Made by a program: the position numbers and the translations under genes
DNA from: Providencia rustigianii DSM 4541
Lineage (GTDB): Bacteria > Pseudomonadota > Gammaproteobacteria > Enterobacterales > Enterobacteriaceae
Reading direction: 5' to 3'
Length of the DNA stretch: 64,000 nucleotides
Assembly (NCBI RefSeq): GCF_000156395.1
Contig: NZ_GG703820.1
Coordinates: forward strand, 813-64,812
The notes under the pieces: generated by a model
The model's input: only the letters and a program-made list of their open reading frames with translations
The model's database searches: none
What the model was told of the DNA's origin: nothing
In this document: positions 50,142 to 59,420 of the stretch, piece after piece
How positions within the stretch are numbered: position 1 is the first letter of the stretch
Layout of the letters: each line of letters begins with the position of its first letter

Positions 50142-50720
50142 TTACTTAACCATCTCTTTTTCAATTAATTGAATCAAGATATGGATCACTTTGATATGAA
50201 TCTCTTGAATACGATCTGCATAACCAAAATGAGGGACGCGAATTTCAATATCAGCGCTACCTGCCATCTTGCCACCATCTTTACCTGTCAACGTAATGAC
50301 TTTCATACCTTTTTCACGTGCAGCACTGATTGCTTTGATGATGTTGCCAGAATTTCCTGACGTTGAAATGCCTAATAAGACATCCCCTTTTTGGCCAACA
50401 GCTTCAATGAAACGAGAAAAAACAAACTCATAACCGAAGTCATTACTCACGCAAGATAAATGGCTTACATCAGAAATGGCTATTGCTGGATAACCTGGAC
50501 GGTTTTCACGATAACGACCGGTTAGCTCTTCTGCAAAATGCATCGCATCGCAATGGGAGCCACCATTACCGCAAGAGAGAACTTTTCCGCCCGCTTTAAA
50601 AGAGTCTGCCAGCAATACTGCCGCTTTCTCGATAGCTTGCAGGTTAGCTTCATCACTTAAAAAATTGGATAGCGTATCTGCAGCTTCCGTCAGCTCACCA
50701 CGGATCAAGTCTTGGTACAT
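50142..50720 (-). CDS. gmhA: Phosphoheptose isomerase GmhA
   Basis: Isomerises sedoheptulose 7-phosphate to D-glycero-manno-heptose 7-phosphate, the first step of LPS inner-core heptose synthesis. The 192-aa SIS-fold protein has the E. coli length and near identity, with [23 protein letters not shown] and [13 protein letters not shown] segments. The zinc/catalytic residues in EELTG and EIHIKVIHI are kept. It is followed by yafJ in the same direction. Confidence 0.98.
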   Translation of the reverse strand: MYQDLIRGELTEAADTLSNFLSDEANLQAIEKAAVLLADSFKAGGKVLSCGNGGSHCDAMHFAEELTGRYRENRPGYPAIAISDVSHLSCVSNDFGYEFVFSRFIEAVGQKGDVLLGISTSGNSGNIIKAISAAREKGMKVITLTGKDGGKMAGSADIEIRVPHFGYADRIQEIHIKVIHILIQLIEKEMVK

Positions 50721-51018
50721 GAGTTTCCCCTTAAATTTAACGAATACTTGATGAAGATAATTACGCCTTTCTAGGTAATTAATCTTTGATTTCCCGATTG
50801 TTGCACAGGGTACACTTTGTTTCTACTTCTGATTGTGTTGTATCAGCCAAGTTTGGTGAAATCTCCATCAACCACACATTTAGGCAATTTGTGACGATAC
50901 AAAACTGCGGGTATTCCCAATAATTCACGGTATGACTTGATTATTTTGTGAGCCAAGTTGTAATTAAGATGTAAACATCTTGATAATTGTTTATTAACGG
51001 ATATAGATTAAAGAAACC
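50721..51018. other. Divergent gmhA/fadE intergenic region
   Basis: Non-coding DNA between divergent genes. A near-perfect palindrome AAGATGT-AA-ACATCTT (50966-50981) lies upstream of the FadR site and is not assigned to a known regulator. Confidence 0.4.
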
Positions 51019-51035
51019 AACAGGTCAGACCTCTT
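51019..51035 (+). promoter_or_regulatory. FadR operator of fadE
   Basis: AACAGGTCAGACCTCTT matches the FadR consensus AACTGGTCNGACCTGTT in all but two positions. It lies 22 bp before the fadE ATG. E. coli fadE is repressed by FadR in the absence of long-chain acyl-CoA. Confidence 0.8.
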
Positions 51036-51057
51036 ACAAGTAGACAGGAGTTTCACT

Positions 51058-53523
51058 ATGATCCTTCTCAGTATCGTTTTATTTATCGCCTTAATCGGCG
51101 TGCTGAGCTACCACAAAAGCTCATTAATTCTCAGCACAATATTATTACTTGCCTACACAGCCGTCATGGGCGCAGCCGACATATGGAGTTATTGGGTATT
51201 ATTACCCGTGGCTCTGGTGCTTTTCCCATTTGTCTTTACCCCTGTTCGCCAATCTCTTTTCTCAGCAAAAGCCATGACCTTATTTCAAAAAGTCATGCCG
51301 CCAATGTCCAGAACCGAAAAAGAAGCAATTGACGCAGGAACAACGTGGTGGGAGGGTGATCTGTTCCGTGGAGCTCCTAATTGGAACAAACTCCACAATT
51401 ATCCAAAACCACAACTCACTGCTGAAGAACAAGCCTTTATCGATGGTCCAGTAGAAACGGTCTGTGGCATGGTGAATGATTTCGAAGTCACCCATGAACT
51501 AGCAGATTTAACCCCTGAAGTCTGGCAATACCTGCGAGATCATCGCTTTTTCGCCATGATCATCAAAAAAGAATACGGTGGGCTGGAGTTTTCGGCTTAC
51601 GCCCAATCTCAAGTATTACAAAAGCTGGCGGGCGTTTCTGGCATCCTAGCCATCACCGTTGGAGTTCCAAACTCCTTAGGTCCGGGTGAATTACTGCAAC
51701 ATTATGGTACTGATGAGCAGAAAAAACGCTATTTGCCTGGCTTAGCTACTGGTGAAGAAATCCCCTGCTTTGCACTGACTAGTCCTGAAGCGGGTTCTGA
51801 TGCTGGTGCCATCCCAGATGCAGGTGTCGTCTGTATGGGAGAATGGCAGGGTGAACAAGTCTTAGGCATGCGTTTAACATGGAATAAGCGCTATATTACC
51901 CTTGCCCCAATAGCGACTGTACTGGGTCTGGCATTTAAATTAACTGACCCTGATAAGCTGCTGGGTGGAGAAAAAAATCTCGGCATTACCTGCGCCTTGA
52001 TCCCAACCAATACCCCAGGAGTTGAAATTGGCCATCGCCACTTCCCTCTGAACGTGCCGTTTATGAATGGTCCAACTCGCGGAAATGATATTTTCGTGCC
52101 TATCGATTACATCATCGGTGGACCACAAATGGCAGGGCAAGGTTGGAGAATGCTGGTGGAATGCCTCTCTGTTGGACGAGGAATTACACTGCCATCTAAC
52201 TCGACAGGTAGCCTGAAAAGTGTGGCTATAGCAACGGGTGCTTACGCTTATATTCGTCGCCAATTCAAGCTGCCGATTGGCAAGATGGAAGGAATTGAAG
52301 AGCCTCTAGCACGTATCGCAGGTAATGCTTACCTGATGGATGCCGCAGCAACCTTAATCACTTCGGGCATAATGCTCGGTGAAAAACCCGCTGTTCTATC
52401 GGCTATTGTCAAATACCACTGTACTCATCGTGGCCAACATTCCATCATTGATGCAATGGACATTACTGGCGGTAAAGGTATCTGTTTAGGTGCTTCTAAC
52501 TTCGTGGCCAGATCCTATCAAGGGGCTCCTATCGCAATTACGGTAGAAGGTGCCAACATCTTAACTCGCAGCATGATCATCTTTGGACAAGGAGCGATTC
52601 GTTGCCATCCATATGTTCTTGATGAAATGGCCGCCGCTCAAGACAATAACCTGAATAAATTCGATAAAGCCGTCTTTGGACATATTGGGCATGTTATTAG
52701 CAACAAATGCCGTAGTTTCTGGCTAGGTCTTACGAATGGTCGTGGTAGTAGTGCACCAACCAAAGATGAAACTCGCCGTTACTATCAAATGTTAAATCGC
52801 CACAGTGCTAACTTAGCTTTATTGTCGGATGTTTCAATGGGCGTTCTGGGTGGTAGTTTAAAACGCCGTGAACGTATCTCTGCTCGTCTGGGGGATATTT
52901 TAAGCCACCTGTATCTCGCATCGGCAACCTTGAAACGTTATGAAGATGAAGGTCGCCAAAAAGCGGATTTACCTTTAGTGAAATGGGCAGTAGAAGATTG
53001 TCTATATCAATCTGAAAAAGCGATGGATGATTTACTGAAAAACTTCCCAAATCGCTTAATTGCTGGCGTATTGAGAATTGTGTTATTCCCGACAGGTCGC
53101 GCGATGTCAATGCCATCCGATCGTCTGGATCATAAACTGGCACAATTAATTATGGAGCCTTCGGAAACGCGAGACAGAATCGGACGCGGTCAATATCTAA
53201 CACCGACTGAACACAACCCACATGGGCTCGTTAACCAAGCTCTGTATGACATTATTGCCGCAGAGCCAATTTTCGAACGTATTTGCCGCCTAAAAGAACG
53301 TCATTTTAGCTTTACCCGTTTAGATAAATTAGCTGACCAAATGTTGCAAGAGAATGCAATTACTCAGGAAGAAGCGGATATTTTACGTAAAGCCGAGGAT
53401 AGCCGCTTGCGCACCATTAATGTTGATGAGTTTGAGTTTGATGACTTGGGGGTTATTCCATCAAAAAAGCCACACAGTGAGTCAGAGGATGAATCTCAAC
53501 CGAAAAAGAAAAAAGCGGCTTAG
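51058..53523 (+). CDS. fadE: Acyl-CoA dehydrogenase FadE
   Basis: Catalyses the first step of fatty acid beta-oxidation, oxidising acyl-CoA to trans-2-enoyl-CoA with FAD. The 821-aa protein (814 in E. coli) starts with about three hydrophobic segments (1-60), then an acyl-CoA dehydrogenase core ([41 protein letters not shown]) and a FadE-specific C-terminal domain ending in a lysine-rich tail. AGGAGT precedes the ATG. A FadR operator lies upstream. Confidence 0.98.
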   Translation: MILLSIVLFIALIGVLSYHKSSLILSTILLLAYTAVMGAADIWSYWVLLPVALVLFPFVFTPVRQSLFSAKAMTLFQKVMPPMSRTEKEAIDAGTTWWEGDLFRGAPNWNKLHNYPKPQLTAEEQAFIDGPVETVCGMVNDFEVTHELADLTPEVWQYLRDHRFFAMIIKKEYGGLEFSAYAQSQVLQKLAGVSGILAITVGVPNSLGPGELLQHYGTDEQKKRYLPGLATGEEIPCFALTSPEAGSDAGAIPDAGVVCMGEWQGEQVLGMRLTWNKRYITLAPIATVLGLAFKLTDPDKLLGGEKNLGITCALIPTNTPGVEIGHRHFPLNVPFMNGPTRGNDIFVPIDYIIGGPQMAGQGWRMLVECLSVGRGITLPSNSTGSLKSVAIATGAYAYIRRQFKLPIGKMEGIEEPLARIAGNAYLMDAAATLITSGIMLGEKPAVLSAIVKYHCTHRGQHSIIDAMDITGGKGICLGASNFVARSYQGAPIAITVEGANILTRSMIIFGQGAIRCHPYVLDEMAAAQDNNLNKFDKAVFGHIGHVISNKCRSFWLGLTNGRGSSAPTKDETRRYYQMLNRHSANLALLSDVSMGVLGGSLKRRERISARLGDILSHLYLASATLKRYEDEGRQKADLPLVKWAVEDCLYQSEKAMDDLLKNFPNRLIAGVLRIVLFPTGRAMSMPSDRLDHKLAQLIMEPSETRDRIGRGQYLTPTEHNPHGLVNQALYDIIAAEPIFERICRLKERHFSFTRLDKLADQMLQENAITQEEADILRKAEDSRLRTINVDEFEFDDLGVIPSKKPHSESEDESQPKKKKAA

Positions 53524-53546
53524 TTAATTTGTAGCGTGGAAAATAA

Positions 53547-53569
53547 CAAGGGAGCCATTGGCTCCCTTG
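53547..53569. terminator. Hairpin between fadE and lysA
   Basis: CAAGGGAGCC and GGCTCCCTTG form a perfect 10-bp stem with a 3-nt loop in the short gap between convergent genes. The flanking T tracts are weak (AATAATTT on the plus strand; TTATTTTCC on the minus strand). It probably acts as a bidirectional terminator. Confidence 0.75.
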
Positions 53570-53586
53570 AATAATTTATGATGATA

Positions 53587-54846
53587 TTATAACTCTAAAG
53601 CCAATAACTCTTGGATGGTCTGACGACGACGAATTAATGTGGGTTTTCCGTCAACGAACATAACCTCAGGCAATAATGGTCGACTATTGTAGTTAGAAGA
53701 CATCGATGCACCATAAGCCCCCGTATCATGGAAAACTAAAAAGTCTCCGACTTTCACATCAGGTAATAAACGGGTTTCTACCATTCCACCCTCTAACTGA
53801 GTAAATACATCGCCTGATTCACACAGAGGTCCCGCTATAATTGTCTCTTTCAGTGGCTGATTTTCCACACTGTTCCCATTCGCAGGTAAAACAGAAATAT
53901 GGTGATAGCTGCCATACATCGCTGGGCGCATCAGATCATTAAATCCACTGTCCACCAGCACATAATGACGGCTGCCCATATTTTTTACCGCACGGACTTG
54001 TGCTAATAAAACGCCAGACTCGGCAACCAGATAGCGACCTGGTTCAATTTCCAGTTCAATTTTATGCCCTAAATGTTGCTCAATACGCTGACGGGCACTG
54101 TTCCATAAGCTGTAATAATGCGCGACATCAATCAGCTCATCCTGCTCACGGTATGGCGTCGATAAGCCACCGCCCGCAGATATAGCGTCAATATCCACGC
54201 CAGCGGAAATGACTAACTCCACCATCGCATCACACACATTCGCAAGATGCTGGTAGTCAACACCAGAGCCAATGTGCATATGAATACCCACGAGCTTCAG
54301 ATTATATTGACGAATAATAGCTAGCGCTTCAGGCAGATCATGATGCCAGATACCATGTTTGCTATTTTCACCGCCCGTATTGGTTTTTTGGCTATGACCA
54401 TGCCCAAATCCCGGATTAATACGCAGCCAAACAGGATGCCCCGCTTTATATTCGCCAATTTGTTTCAGCATATCGATAGAGCCAGCATTGACTGGAATAT
54501 CTAATTCGGTGACTTTATGTAATGTTGCTGGATCTAATACATCCGCGGTGAAGACGATCTCTGATTTCGCTCTCCCCGGTTGAAAACCAGCAACTAACGC
54601 ACGCTCAATCTCCCCTAACGAGACCGAATCCACTTTCACGCCTTGGGTTCGCATCAAACGAAGAATATGAATATTCGAGCTGGCTTTTTGTGCAAAACGC
54701 ACTGTATCGAATAATTGTAATTGCTTAATACGCTCAACAATCACTTCACTGTCATATACCCAAACCGGCGTACCAAATTGAGCAGGTAATGCACGTAGGT
54801 GTTCAGGGGTAAGATATTGGCTGGTCGTGCTGGCGAATGTTGTCAT
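53587..54846 (-). CDS. lysA: Diaminopimelate decarboxylase LysA
   Basis: Decarboxylates meso-diaminopimelate to lysine using PLP. The 419-aa fold III enzyme has the PLP-binding Lys in FAQKASSNIHIL (near residue 54), HIGSGVDYQHL, AISAGGGLSTPY and the C-terminal CESGDVF with the catalytic Cys. It is divergent from lysR, its presumed activator, as in E. coli. Confidence 0.97.
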   Translation of the reverse strand: MTTFASTTSQYLTPEHLRALPAQFGTPVWVYDSEVIVERIKQLQLFDTVRFAQKASSNIHILRLMRTQGVKVDSVSLGEIERALVAGFQPGRAKSEIVFTADVLDPATLHKVTELDIPVNAGSIDMLKQIGEYKAGHPVWLRINPGFGHGHSQKTNTGGENSKHGIWHHDLPEALAIIRQYNLKLVGIHMHIGSGVDYQHLANVCDAMVELVISAGVDIDAISAGGGLSTPYREQDELIDVAHYYSLWNSARQRIEQHLGHKIELEIEPGRYLVAESGVLLAQVRAVKNMGSRHYVLVDSGFNDLMRPAMYGSYHHISVLPANGNSVENQPLKETIIAGPLCESGDVFTQLEGGMVETRLLPDVKVGDFLVFHDTGAYGASMSSNYNSRPLLPEVMFVDGKPTLIRRRQTIQELLALEL

Positions 54847-54934
54847 CGAATCCTCGTTAGCAAGCTTTATTATAATGCGTTCGATTATTCGATAAATAAA
54901 TCGGGAAAAAAAATATCCTTTTTGCTAAAGTCTA

Positions 54935-54951
54935 TTCATATTTGATATGAA
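54935..54951. promoter_or_regulatory. Candidate LysR operator between lysA and lysR
   Basis: TTCATAT-TTG-ATATGAA is a perfect palindrome with 7-bp arms between the divergent lysA and lysR genes. Dyads with this spacing are typical LysR-type regulator sites. The placement immediately before lysR suits autoregulation. Confidence 0.5.
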
Positions 54952-54967
54952 TTTAAAAGGAATGGAG

Positions 54968-55903
54968 ATGCAGGCAATTTCTTGGCGGCATATTGAAATT
55001 TTTCGTGCAGTAATGACCACCCCAAACTTAACGGAAGCCGCAGCTTTACTGAATACCTCTCAGCCAACGATTAGCCGAGAGCTAGCTCGCCTTGAATATT
55101 TATTGCAATTTAAATTATTCGATCGCGTGAAAGGTCGCTTGCATCCCACCGCCCAAGGGCTACGTTTTCATGAAGAAGTTGAACACTCTTACTATGGCTT
55201 AGAGCGCATCAGAAACTCGGCAGAAACCATTCGTCGTTTTGAACATGCGCAAATTTCCATTGCTTGCTTACCCGCTTTTGCACAATCCTTGCTTCCTCAA
55301 GTCTGCCAATCCTTTATGAGTTGCTACCCTGATGTCAATTTAACGGTAATCCCCCAAGAATCCCCCGTACTTGAAGAATGGCTATCCGCCCAACGCTACG
55401 ATGTAGGATTAACTGAGCACTTACAAACTCCACCGGGTACTGAACAATTAACATTAGGGTCATTAAATGAAGTCTGTGTATTACCTGTAGGGCATCCATT
55501 TGAAGAGAAAACCGTACTCACTCCCCATGATTTTCATGGCGAGCGCTTTATTAGTCTTTCATTAACAGATAGCTATCGCCAATTGATTGACACCACTTTT
55601 TCTGAGTATCATGTGACGCGAAAAATGGTGATGGAAACTCATTCCGCCTCGTCAATTTGTGCAATGACATTAAAGGGCATTGGCGTTTCGATTGTTAACC
55701 CATTAACTGCGTTGGATTTCCATCAGCAATCATCGGGTAAACTGGTGATCCGTCCACTGAGTTTCTCCATTCCCTTTACAGTGAGTTTAATCACGCCAAA
55801 TCATCGACCTTCTTCGCAACTTACCCAAATATTTACGGAACATTTGCAGCAATCATTTACGCAAATTGAGCAGGATTTATCCTTAGCCCTGCTGCATCAA
55901 TGA
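54968..55903 (+). CDS. lysR: LysR, activator of lysA
   Basis: The prototype LysR-type regulator that activates lysA in response to diaminopimelate and lysine levels. The 311-aa length from the ATG at 54968 equals E. coli LysR and the start M-Q-A-I-S-W-R-H-I-E-I-F aligns. GGA lies 6 bp before it; two upstream ATGs in frame have no suitable spacing. A winged helix-turn-helix (about 5-65, LTEAAALLNTSQPTISREL) precedes the effector domain. Its 3' end overlaps the next gene by 21 bp on the opposite strand. Confidence 0.95.
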   Translation: MQAISWRHIEIFRAVMTTPNLTEAAALLNTSQPTISRELARLEYLLQFKLFDRVKGRLHPTAQGLRFHEEVEHSYYGLERIRNSAETIRRFEHAQISIACLPAFAQSLLPQVCQSFMSCYPDVNLTVIPQESPVLEEWLSAQRYDVGLTEHLQTPPGTEQLTLGSLNEVCVLPVGHPFEEKTVLTPHDFHGERFISLSLTDSYRQLIDTTFSEYHVTRKMVMETHSASSICAMTLKGIGVSIVNPLTALDFHQQSSGKLVIRPLSFSIPFTVSLITPNHRPSSQLTQIFTEHLQQSFTQIEQDLSLALLHQ

Positions 55904-56797
55904 GTGCCAATGGGAGGAAGTATTAAACCAATTCGCTAGAAAATCGATGACCGCTCTGAGTGGTGTCGGCATATGTTGGCGGCTGGTATACACTCCATAA
56001 ATACCCAATGGCATAGGGGTATAATCAGGTAATAGTTGGATTAATTCCCCTGATTGCAGATACTTGGCAACAGAATAATAAGGTTGCATGGCAATGCCTG
56101 CACCATTTAACGCTGCCTCCATCAAGAATACGGATTCATTCGCACTTAACCGGCCATCCACCAATACTGTCGAGGTTTTTCCTTCTTTTTCAAAACTCCA
56201 CAAACTACGACCAAAAAAGCTGTATGTCAGGCATTCTAATAGCGCCAAATCTTCGGGTTGAGTGGGTAACGTTTTATTTTTCAAAAAAGCGGGAGACGCA
56301 CAAATTACAGAATGGCAGGTAGATAACGGTTTCGCTATCAGACTAGGTTCAAGTTGATTCGTAATGCGGATCGCCAAATCAATACGCTCTTCAATCAGAT
56401 TCACTGATTTATTGGAGATTTGCATATCGATCATCATGTTAGGATAAAGTTGAAGGAATTCGCTAATCGCCAGAGATAACGCACTTTGCGCAATTGACTG
56501 AGAGCAGCTAATTCGCACTAATCCTGCCAAATCTTTAGTATTGTGTTTTTGCTGCACAGGAAGCGTTAGCGAAATAGCATTCAATTGCAAAGATTGCTGA
56601 TACACACTTTCTCCCGCTGACGTTAAGCTCAGCCGCCGCGTAGTACGGTTGAGTAAGCGAACCCCAGCCCACTGCTCCATTTCCGCTAAATAACGAGTCA
56701 CCATTGCCCGGGACATATCCAGCTTATCTGCTGCCCCACTCAAACTCCCTTGCTCGACGATAGTAATAAAAACCTGCACTGCCTTCAGTCTATCCAT
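55883..56797 (-). CDS. LysR-type transcriptional regulator, target unknown
   Basis: A 304-aa LysR-type regulator. The winged helix-turn-helix (about 1-60) has GSLSGAADKLDMSRAMVTRYL and LLNRTTRRLSLT; the substrate-binding domain spans about 90-290. It resembles the large CrgA/YafC/DmlR group, in which many members regulate a divergent neighbouring gene. Here the divergent neighbour, 124 bp away, encodes an exported MBL-fold protein. The effector is unknown. Confidence 0.9.
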   Translation of the reverse strand: MDRLKAVQVFITIVEQGSLSGAADKLDMSRAMVTRYLAEMEQWAGVRLLNRTTRRLSLTSAGESVYQQSLQLNAISLTLPVQQKHNTKDLAGLVRISCSQSIAQSALSLAISEFLQLYPNMMIDMQISNKSVNLIEERIDLAIRITNQLEPSLIAKPLSTCHSVICASPAFLKNKTLPTQPEDLALLECLTYSFFGRSLWSFEKEGKTSTVLVDGRLSANESVFLMEAALNGAGIAMQPYYSVAKYLQSGELIQLLPDYTPMPLGIYGVYTSRQHMPTPLRAVIDFLANWFNTSSHWHSLMQQG

Positions 56798-56854
56798 GCT
56801 ATTTGTCCGATTTATGCAACAAAGATGACCTGATTATGGCGTTTTTCTTAGTTC

Positions 56855-56864
56855 AATTGCAATT
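56855..56864. promoter_or_regulatory. Palindrome in the LysR/MBL-fold intergenic region
   Basis: AATTGCAATT is a perfect 10-bp palindrome in the 124-bp divergent gap, with an AT-rich -10-like TTAATAT directly next to it. It is a candidate regulator site only by position and symmetry. Confidence 0.35.
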
Positions 56865-56921
56865 TAATATACACACCAAGCCAAATCAGGCACACAACCT
56901 TACACAACATTAGGATATAAC

Positions 56922-57794
56922 ATGAAATTATCGACTTTATTTACTGCTATCACACTTGCCTCTGCCACCCAGTTTGCACATGCAACAAACTTAACTTTAG
57001 AGGTTTATAACCCAGGTAATAACAGCGTATTTCCTGTTTCCTCTGAAATCATCAGTGGCGATAAAGAAGTGGTGCTCATTGATGCTCAGTTCCAAAATAA
57101 CGATGCGCAACAATTAGTGGATAAAATTAAAAAGCTGAATAAGAAACTCACTACTATTTATATCAGCCACTCTGATCCCGATTACTATTTTGGTTTAGAA
57201 ACACTCACTAAAGCTTTTCCTGATGCCAAAGTCGTTGCGACACAGCACACTGTCGATGCAATCAATGCCACTAAAGATGGCAAGTTGGCGTACTGGGGTG
57301 ATGTTTTGAAAAATGAAGCACCAAGCAAAGTCGTCGTGCCTGAAGTGATCCAAGCCAATAGTTTCACCGTCGACGGTGAAAAATTAGAAATAAAAGGGCT
57401 GGATGGCGCATCCCCAGATAGAAGTTATGTTTGGGTTCCTTCATTAAAAGCGGTTGTTGGTGGTGTGGTGGTTTCTGACAATATTCATGTTTGGATTGCC
57501 GATACCCAAACTCCACAATCTCGCCAAAACTGGCAGCAAACGTTAGAAAGCATTAAAGCGCTGAAGCCAACTACCGTTGTTCCGGGGCACTTTACAGGTA
57601 AATCAAAAATGGATTTATCTACCGTGACCTTTACTCAACAGTATTTAACTGACTTCGAGAAAGCGAACAGCCAGAGCAAAAACTCCGCTGAACTGATCAA
57701 AAAAATGGAAACCAGCCACCCGAAATTGGATGATAAATCCAGTTTAGAATTAAGTGCTAAAGTCATTAAAGGTGAAATGCAGTGGCCACAATAA
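56922..57794 (+). CDS. Exported MBL-fold (metallo-beta-lactamase superfamily) hydrolase, atypical metal motif
   Basis: A 290-aa protein with signal peptide (about 1-21, ending FAHA). It has the superfamily start EVVLIDAQF and the C-terminal VPGHFTGK. The usual HxHxDH metal motif reads H-S-D-P-D-Y (83-88), so the second His is Asp and the final His is Tyr. The metal site may be mono-nuclear or altered. The substrate is unknown and nothing links it to antibiotic resistance. It is divergent from a LysR-type regulator, and a CGWC thioredoxin-fold gene follows about 100 bp downstream. Confidence 0.85.
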   Translation: MKLSTLFTAITLASATQFAHATNLTLEVYNPGNNSVFPVSSEIISGDKEVVLIDAQFQNNDAQQLVDKIKKLNKKLTTIYISHSDPDYYFGLETLTKAFPDAKVVATQHTVDAINATKDGKLAYWGDVLKNEAPSKVVVPEVIQANSFTVDGEKLEIKGLDGASPDRSYVWVPSLKAVVGGVVVSDNIHVWIADTQTPQSRQNWQQTLESIKALKPTTVVPGHFTGKSKMDLSTVTFTQQYLTDFEKANSQSKNSAELIKKMETSHPKLDDKSSLELSAKVIKGEMQWPQ

Positions 57795-57807
57795 GCCATT
57801 AATTTTT

Positions 57808-57856
57808 AAGCTGTCACGGAAATCGCACAGATTTATCAGCGATTTTCCGTCAGCTT
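57808..57856 (+). repeat. Long imperfect hairpin between the MBL-fold and DsbA-like genes
   Basis: AAGCTG (57808-57813) with CAGCTT (57851-57856) and ACGGAAATCGC with GCGATTTTCCGT form a long, nearly continuous stem. No T tract follows. It may modulate expression of the downstream gene or end part of the transcripts. Confidence 0.55.
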
Positions 57857-57896
57857 GCATATGATTAAAGAAACCGATTATTAAGAGTATAAAAAC

Positions 57897-58541
57897 ATGA
57901 ATACAATAACCCTACACTATATCTATGACCCTTACTGTGGCTGGTGCTATGCCGCGGCACCTTTAATTGCCATTGCAGCAAACCACCCTAATATCCAATT
58001 AGAATTACATGGTGGCGGTATGCTAGCTGGCGATGCACGATTGCATCTTGATGACCAATTCCGCCAATACATTCTGCAATCAGACAAACGCATTGCCGCA
58101 ATGACCGGCCAAGTCTTTGGTGATGGCTACATAAATATGTTGCATCAACCAAATGTGGTTATGGATTCTGCACCACCTCAAACCGCTATTTTGGCAGCCA
58201 CAAAGCAAGATAAAGGCATCGAAATGTTGAAAGCGCTGCAACAAGCCCACTACGTTGCGGGACGCCAAATAAGACAACCCGAGGTATTAACCGAAATCGC
58301 ACAGGAAATTGGCTTAGATAACCAGAAATTCCAGCAAGATTATGCTGAATGTGCACAATCGGAAGCCAATACCCATATTCAAAATAGCAAGCAACTGCTC
58401 AGTCAATCTGGGGCATCTGGCTTTCCAACGCTATTAATTCAGCAACAAGATAAATGGCTACGAGTCCCTCTGCAAAATTACCTAGGCGAGCCGGATAAAT
58501 GGTCGAAATTTTTAGATTCCTTGGTTTCTGCCGCTAATTAG
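57897..58541 (+). CDS. DsbA-family (FrnE/2-hydroxychromene isomerase-like) thioredoxin-fold protein with CGWC
   Basis: A 214-aa thioredoxin-fold protein without signal peptide, hence cytosolic. The active-site motif CGWC is at residues 14-17 in YDPYCGWCYAAAPL. The cis-Pro segment is SGFPT (Pro176), with a helical insertion between, as in DsbA/FrnE. FrnE-type proteins act as disulfide oxidoreductases or isomerases under oxidative stress in other bacteria. That role is inference here. The gene lies downstream of the MBL-fold gene; its 3' end overlaps the convergent prepilin peptidase gene by 8 bp. Confidence 0.88.
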   Translation: MNTITLHYIYDPYCGWCYAAAPLIAIAANHPNIQLELHGGGMLAGDARLHLDDQFRQYILQSDKRIAAMTGQVFGDGYINMLHQPNVVMDSAPPQTAILAATKQDKGIEMLKALQQAHYVAGRQIRQPEVLTEIAQEIGLDNQKFQQDYAECAQSEANTHIQNSKQLLSQSGASGFPTLLIQQQDKWLRVPLQNYLGEPDKWSKFLDSLVSAAN

Positions 58542-59178
58542 GCGACATGGAGACAAATAACCAAACCATTGCACTACAAATAATCGCTGGACCAAAGGGA
58601 ATGCTGGAAACGAGAGTTCCCTTGGTCTTGATGCAAAGAGCTATAAAATGCACTATTCCCAAACTGGCAGATAACCCTAGAAAATAAGGTAAATCCAGCA
58701 ATCCTAGCCACGCTGAACACGCCGCAATTAATTTGAAATCCCCTCGCCCCATTTGTGGACGTTTACGTATTTTTTCCATAATAGTGGTCATTACCACCAG
58801 CAGGACATAACTCAATATCAACGCGTAAAATGCAGAAATCAGATTTCCATTGAGTGAAATCCCCTGATAAAGCAGCCCTACCCATAACAATGAGTAGGTT
58901 AAAATATTGGGTAAATAACCTGTTTTGAAATCAATAAAGAATAGAGGAAGAGCCAAATTGAGGAATAAAAACAGCATCAGAATAGAAAATGATGAATATC
59001 CTAAAAGCAGCCCCACGCCAGCTACACCAGAATAAGCTATCAATAAAGTTATACCGTTAATGGAAATACTCGGAAGACCTAAATAACGATTGGGGATATG
59101 CAACAGTAATTTCGACGTTAACCCGCTAGAGATAAAACACAAACCAGTTACCCATAACCCATTCAAGAACGTATCCAT
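58534..59178 (-). CDS. Stand-alone prepilin peptidase (A24 family)
   Basis: A 214-aa polytopic membrane protein with about six to seven helices. It has both catalytic aspartates of the A24 family: Asp83 in FIDFKTGYLPN and Asp147 in MGRGDFKLI, plus the IPFGPAI segment near the C-terminus. It lacks the N-terminal CxxC methyltransferase domain of PilD/GspO, so it is of the short type. No pilin, secretion or Tad genes are nearby, so the substrate is unknown. The Shine-Dalgarno sequence AAGGA lies in the 3' arm of a predicted hairpin. Confidence 0.9.
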   Translation of the reverse strand: MDTFLNGLWVTGLCFISSGLTSKLLLHIPNRYLGLPSISINGITLLIAYSGVAGVGLLLGYSSFSILMLFLFLNLALPLFFIDFKTGYLPNILTYSLLWVGLLYQGISLNGNLISAFYALILSYVLLVVMTTIMEKIRKRPQMGRGDFKLIAACSAWLGLLDLPYFLGLSASLGIVHFIALCIKTKGTLVSSIPFGPAIICSAMVWLFVSMSPN

Positions 59179-59238
59179 GGTTTTTCCTTAAACCTATGTA
59201 AAACTGCCTTTCAATATACGGGGCTTAAAGGAAAAACC
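59179..59238 (-). promoter_or_regulatory. RBS-sequestering leader hairpin of the prepilin peptidase gene
   Basis: GGTTTTTCCTT (5' arm, within 59225-59238) is perfectly complementary to AAGGAAAAACC, which directly precedes the ATG and contains the Shine-Dalgarno sequence. The stem has 11 bp, then one mismatch and two more pairs, with a loop of about 30 nt. Such a structure would hide the ribosome-binding site. Confidence 0.6.
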
Positions 59239-59256
59239 AACACCATAATTTCGTGG

Positions 59257-59283
59257 TTAACCGTCGGTTTTATCGACGGTTAA
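59257..59283. repeat. Inverted repeat upstream of rsmE
   Basis: TTAACCGTCG (59257-59266) and CGACGGTTAA (59274-59283) form a perfect 10-bp stem around a 7-nt centre, in the gap between the divergent prepilin peptidase gene and rsmE. It could be an operator or hairpin; function unknown. Confidence 0.55.
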
Positions 59284-59420
59284 ATGACTTTCAACCTCAA
59301 GGCACAGACTAAGCAAAAAACACCTCGTTTTAGTTATAAACTATCCTCTTGCTCTTGCTTTTTGGGATTGAGTCCCCATATCCTGCAACAGTTATCTTGA
59401 TTATCGACTAAGGAAAAATC

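Noticed and set aside
56922-57794. Metallo-beta-lactamase resistance gene
   Set aside because: The metal motif H-S-D-P-D-Y and the overall sequence do not fit class B beta-lactamases; only the fold is shared.
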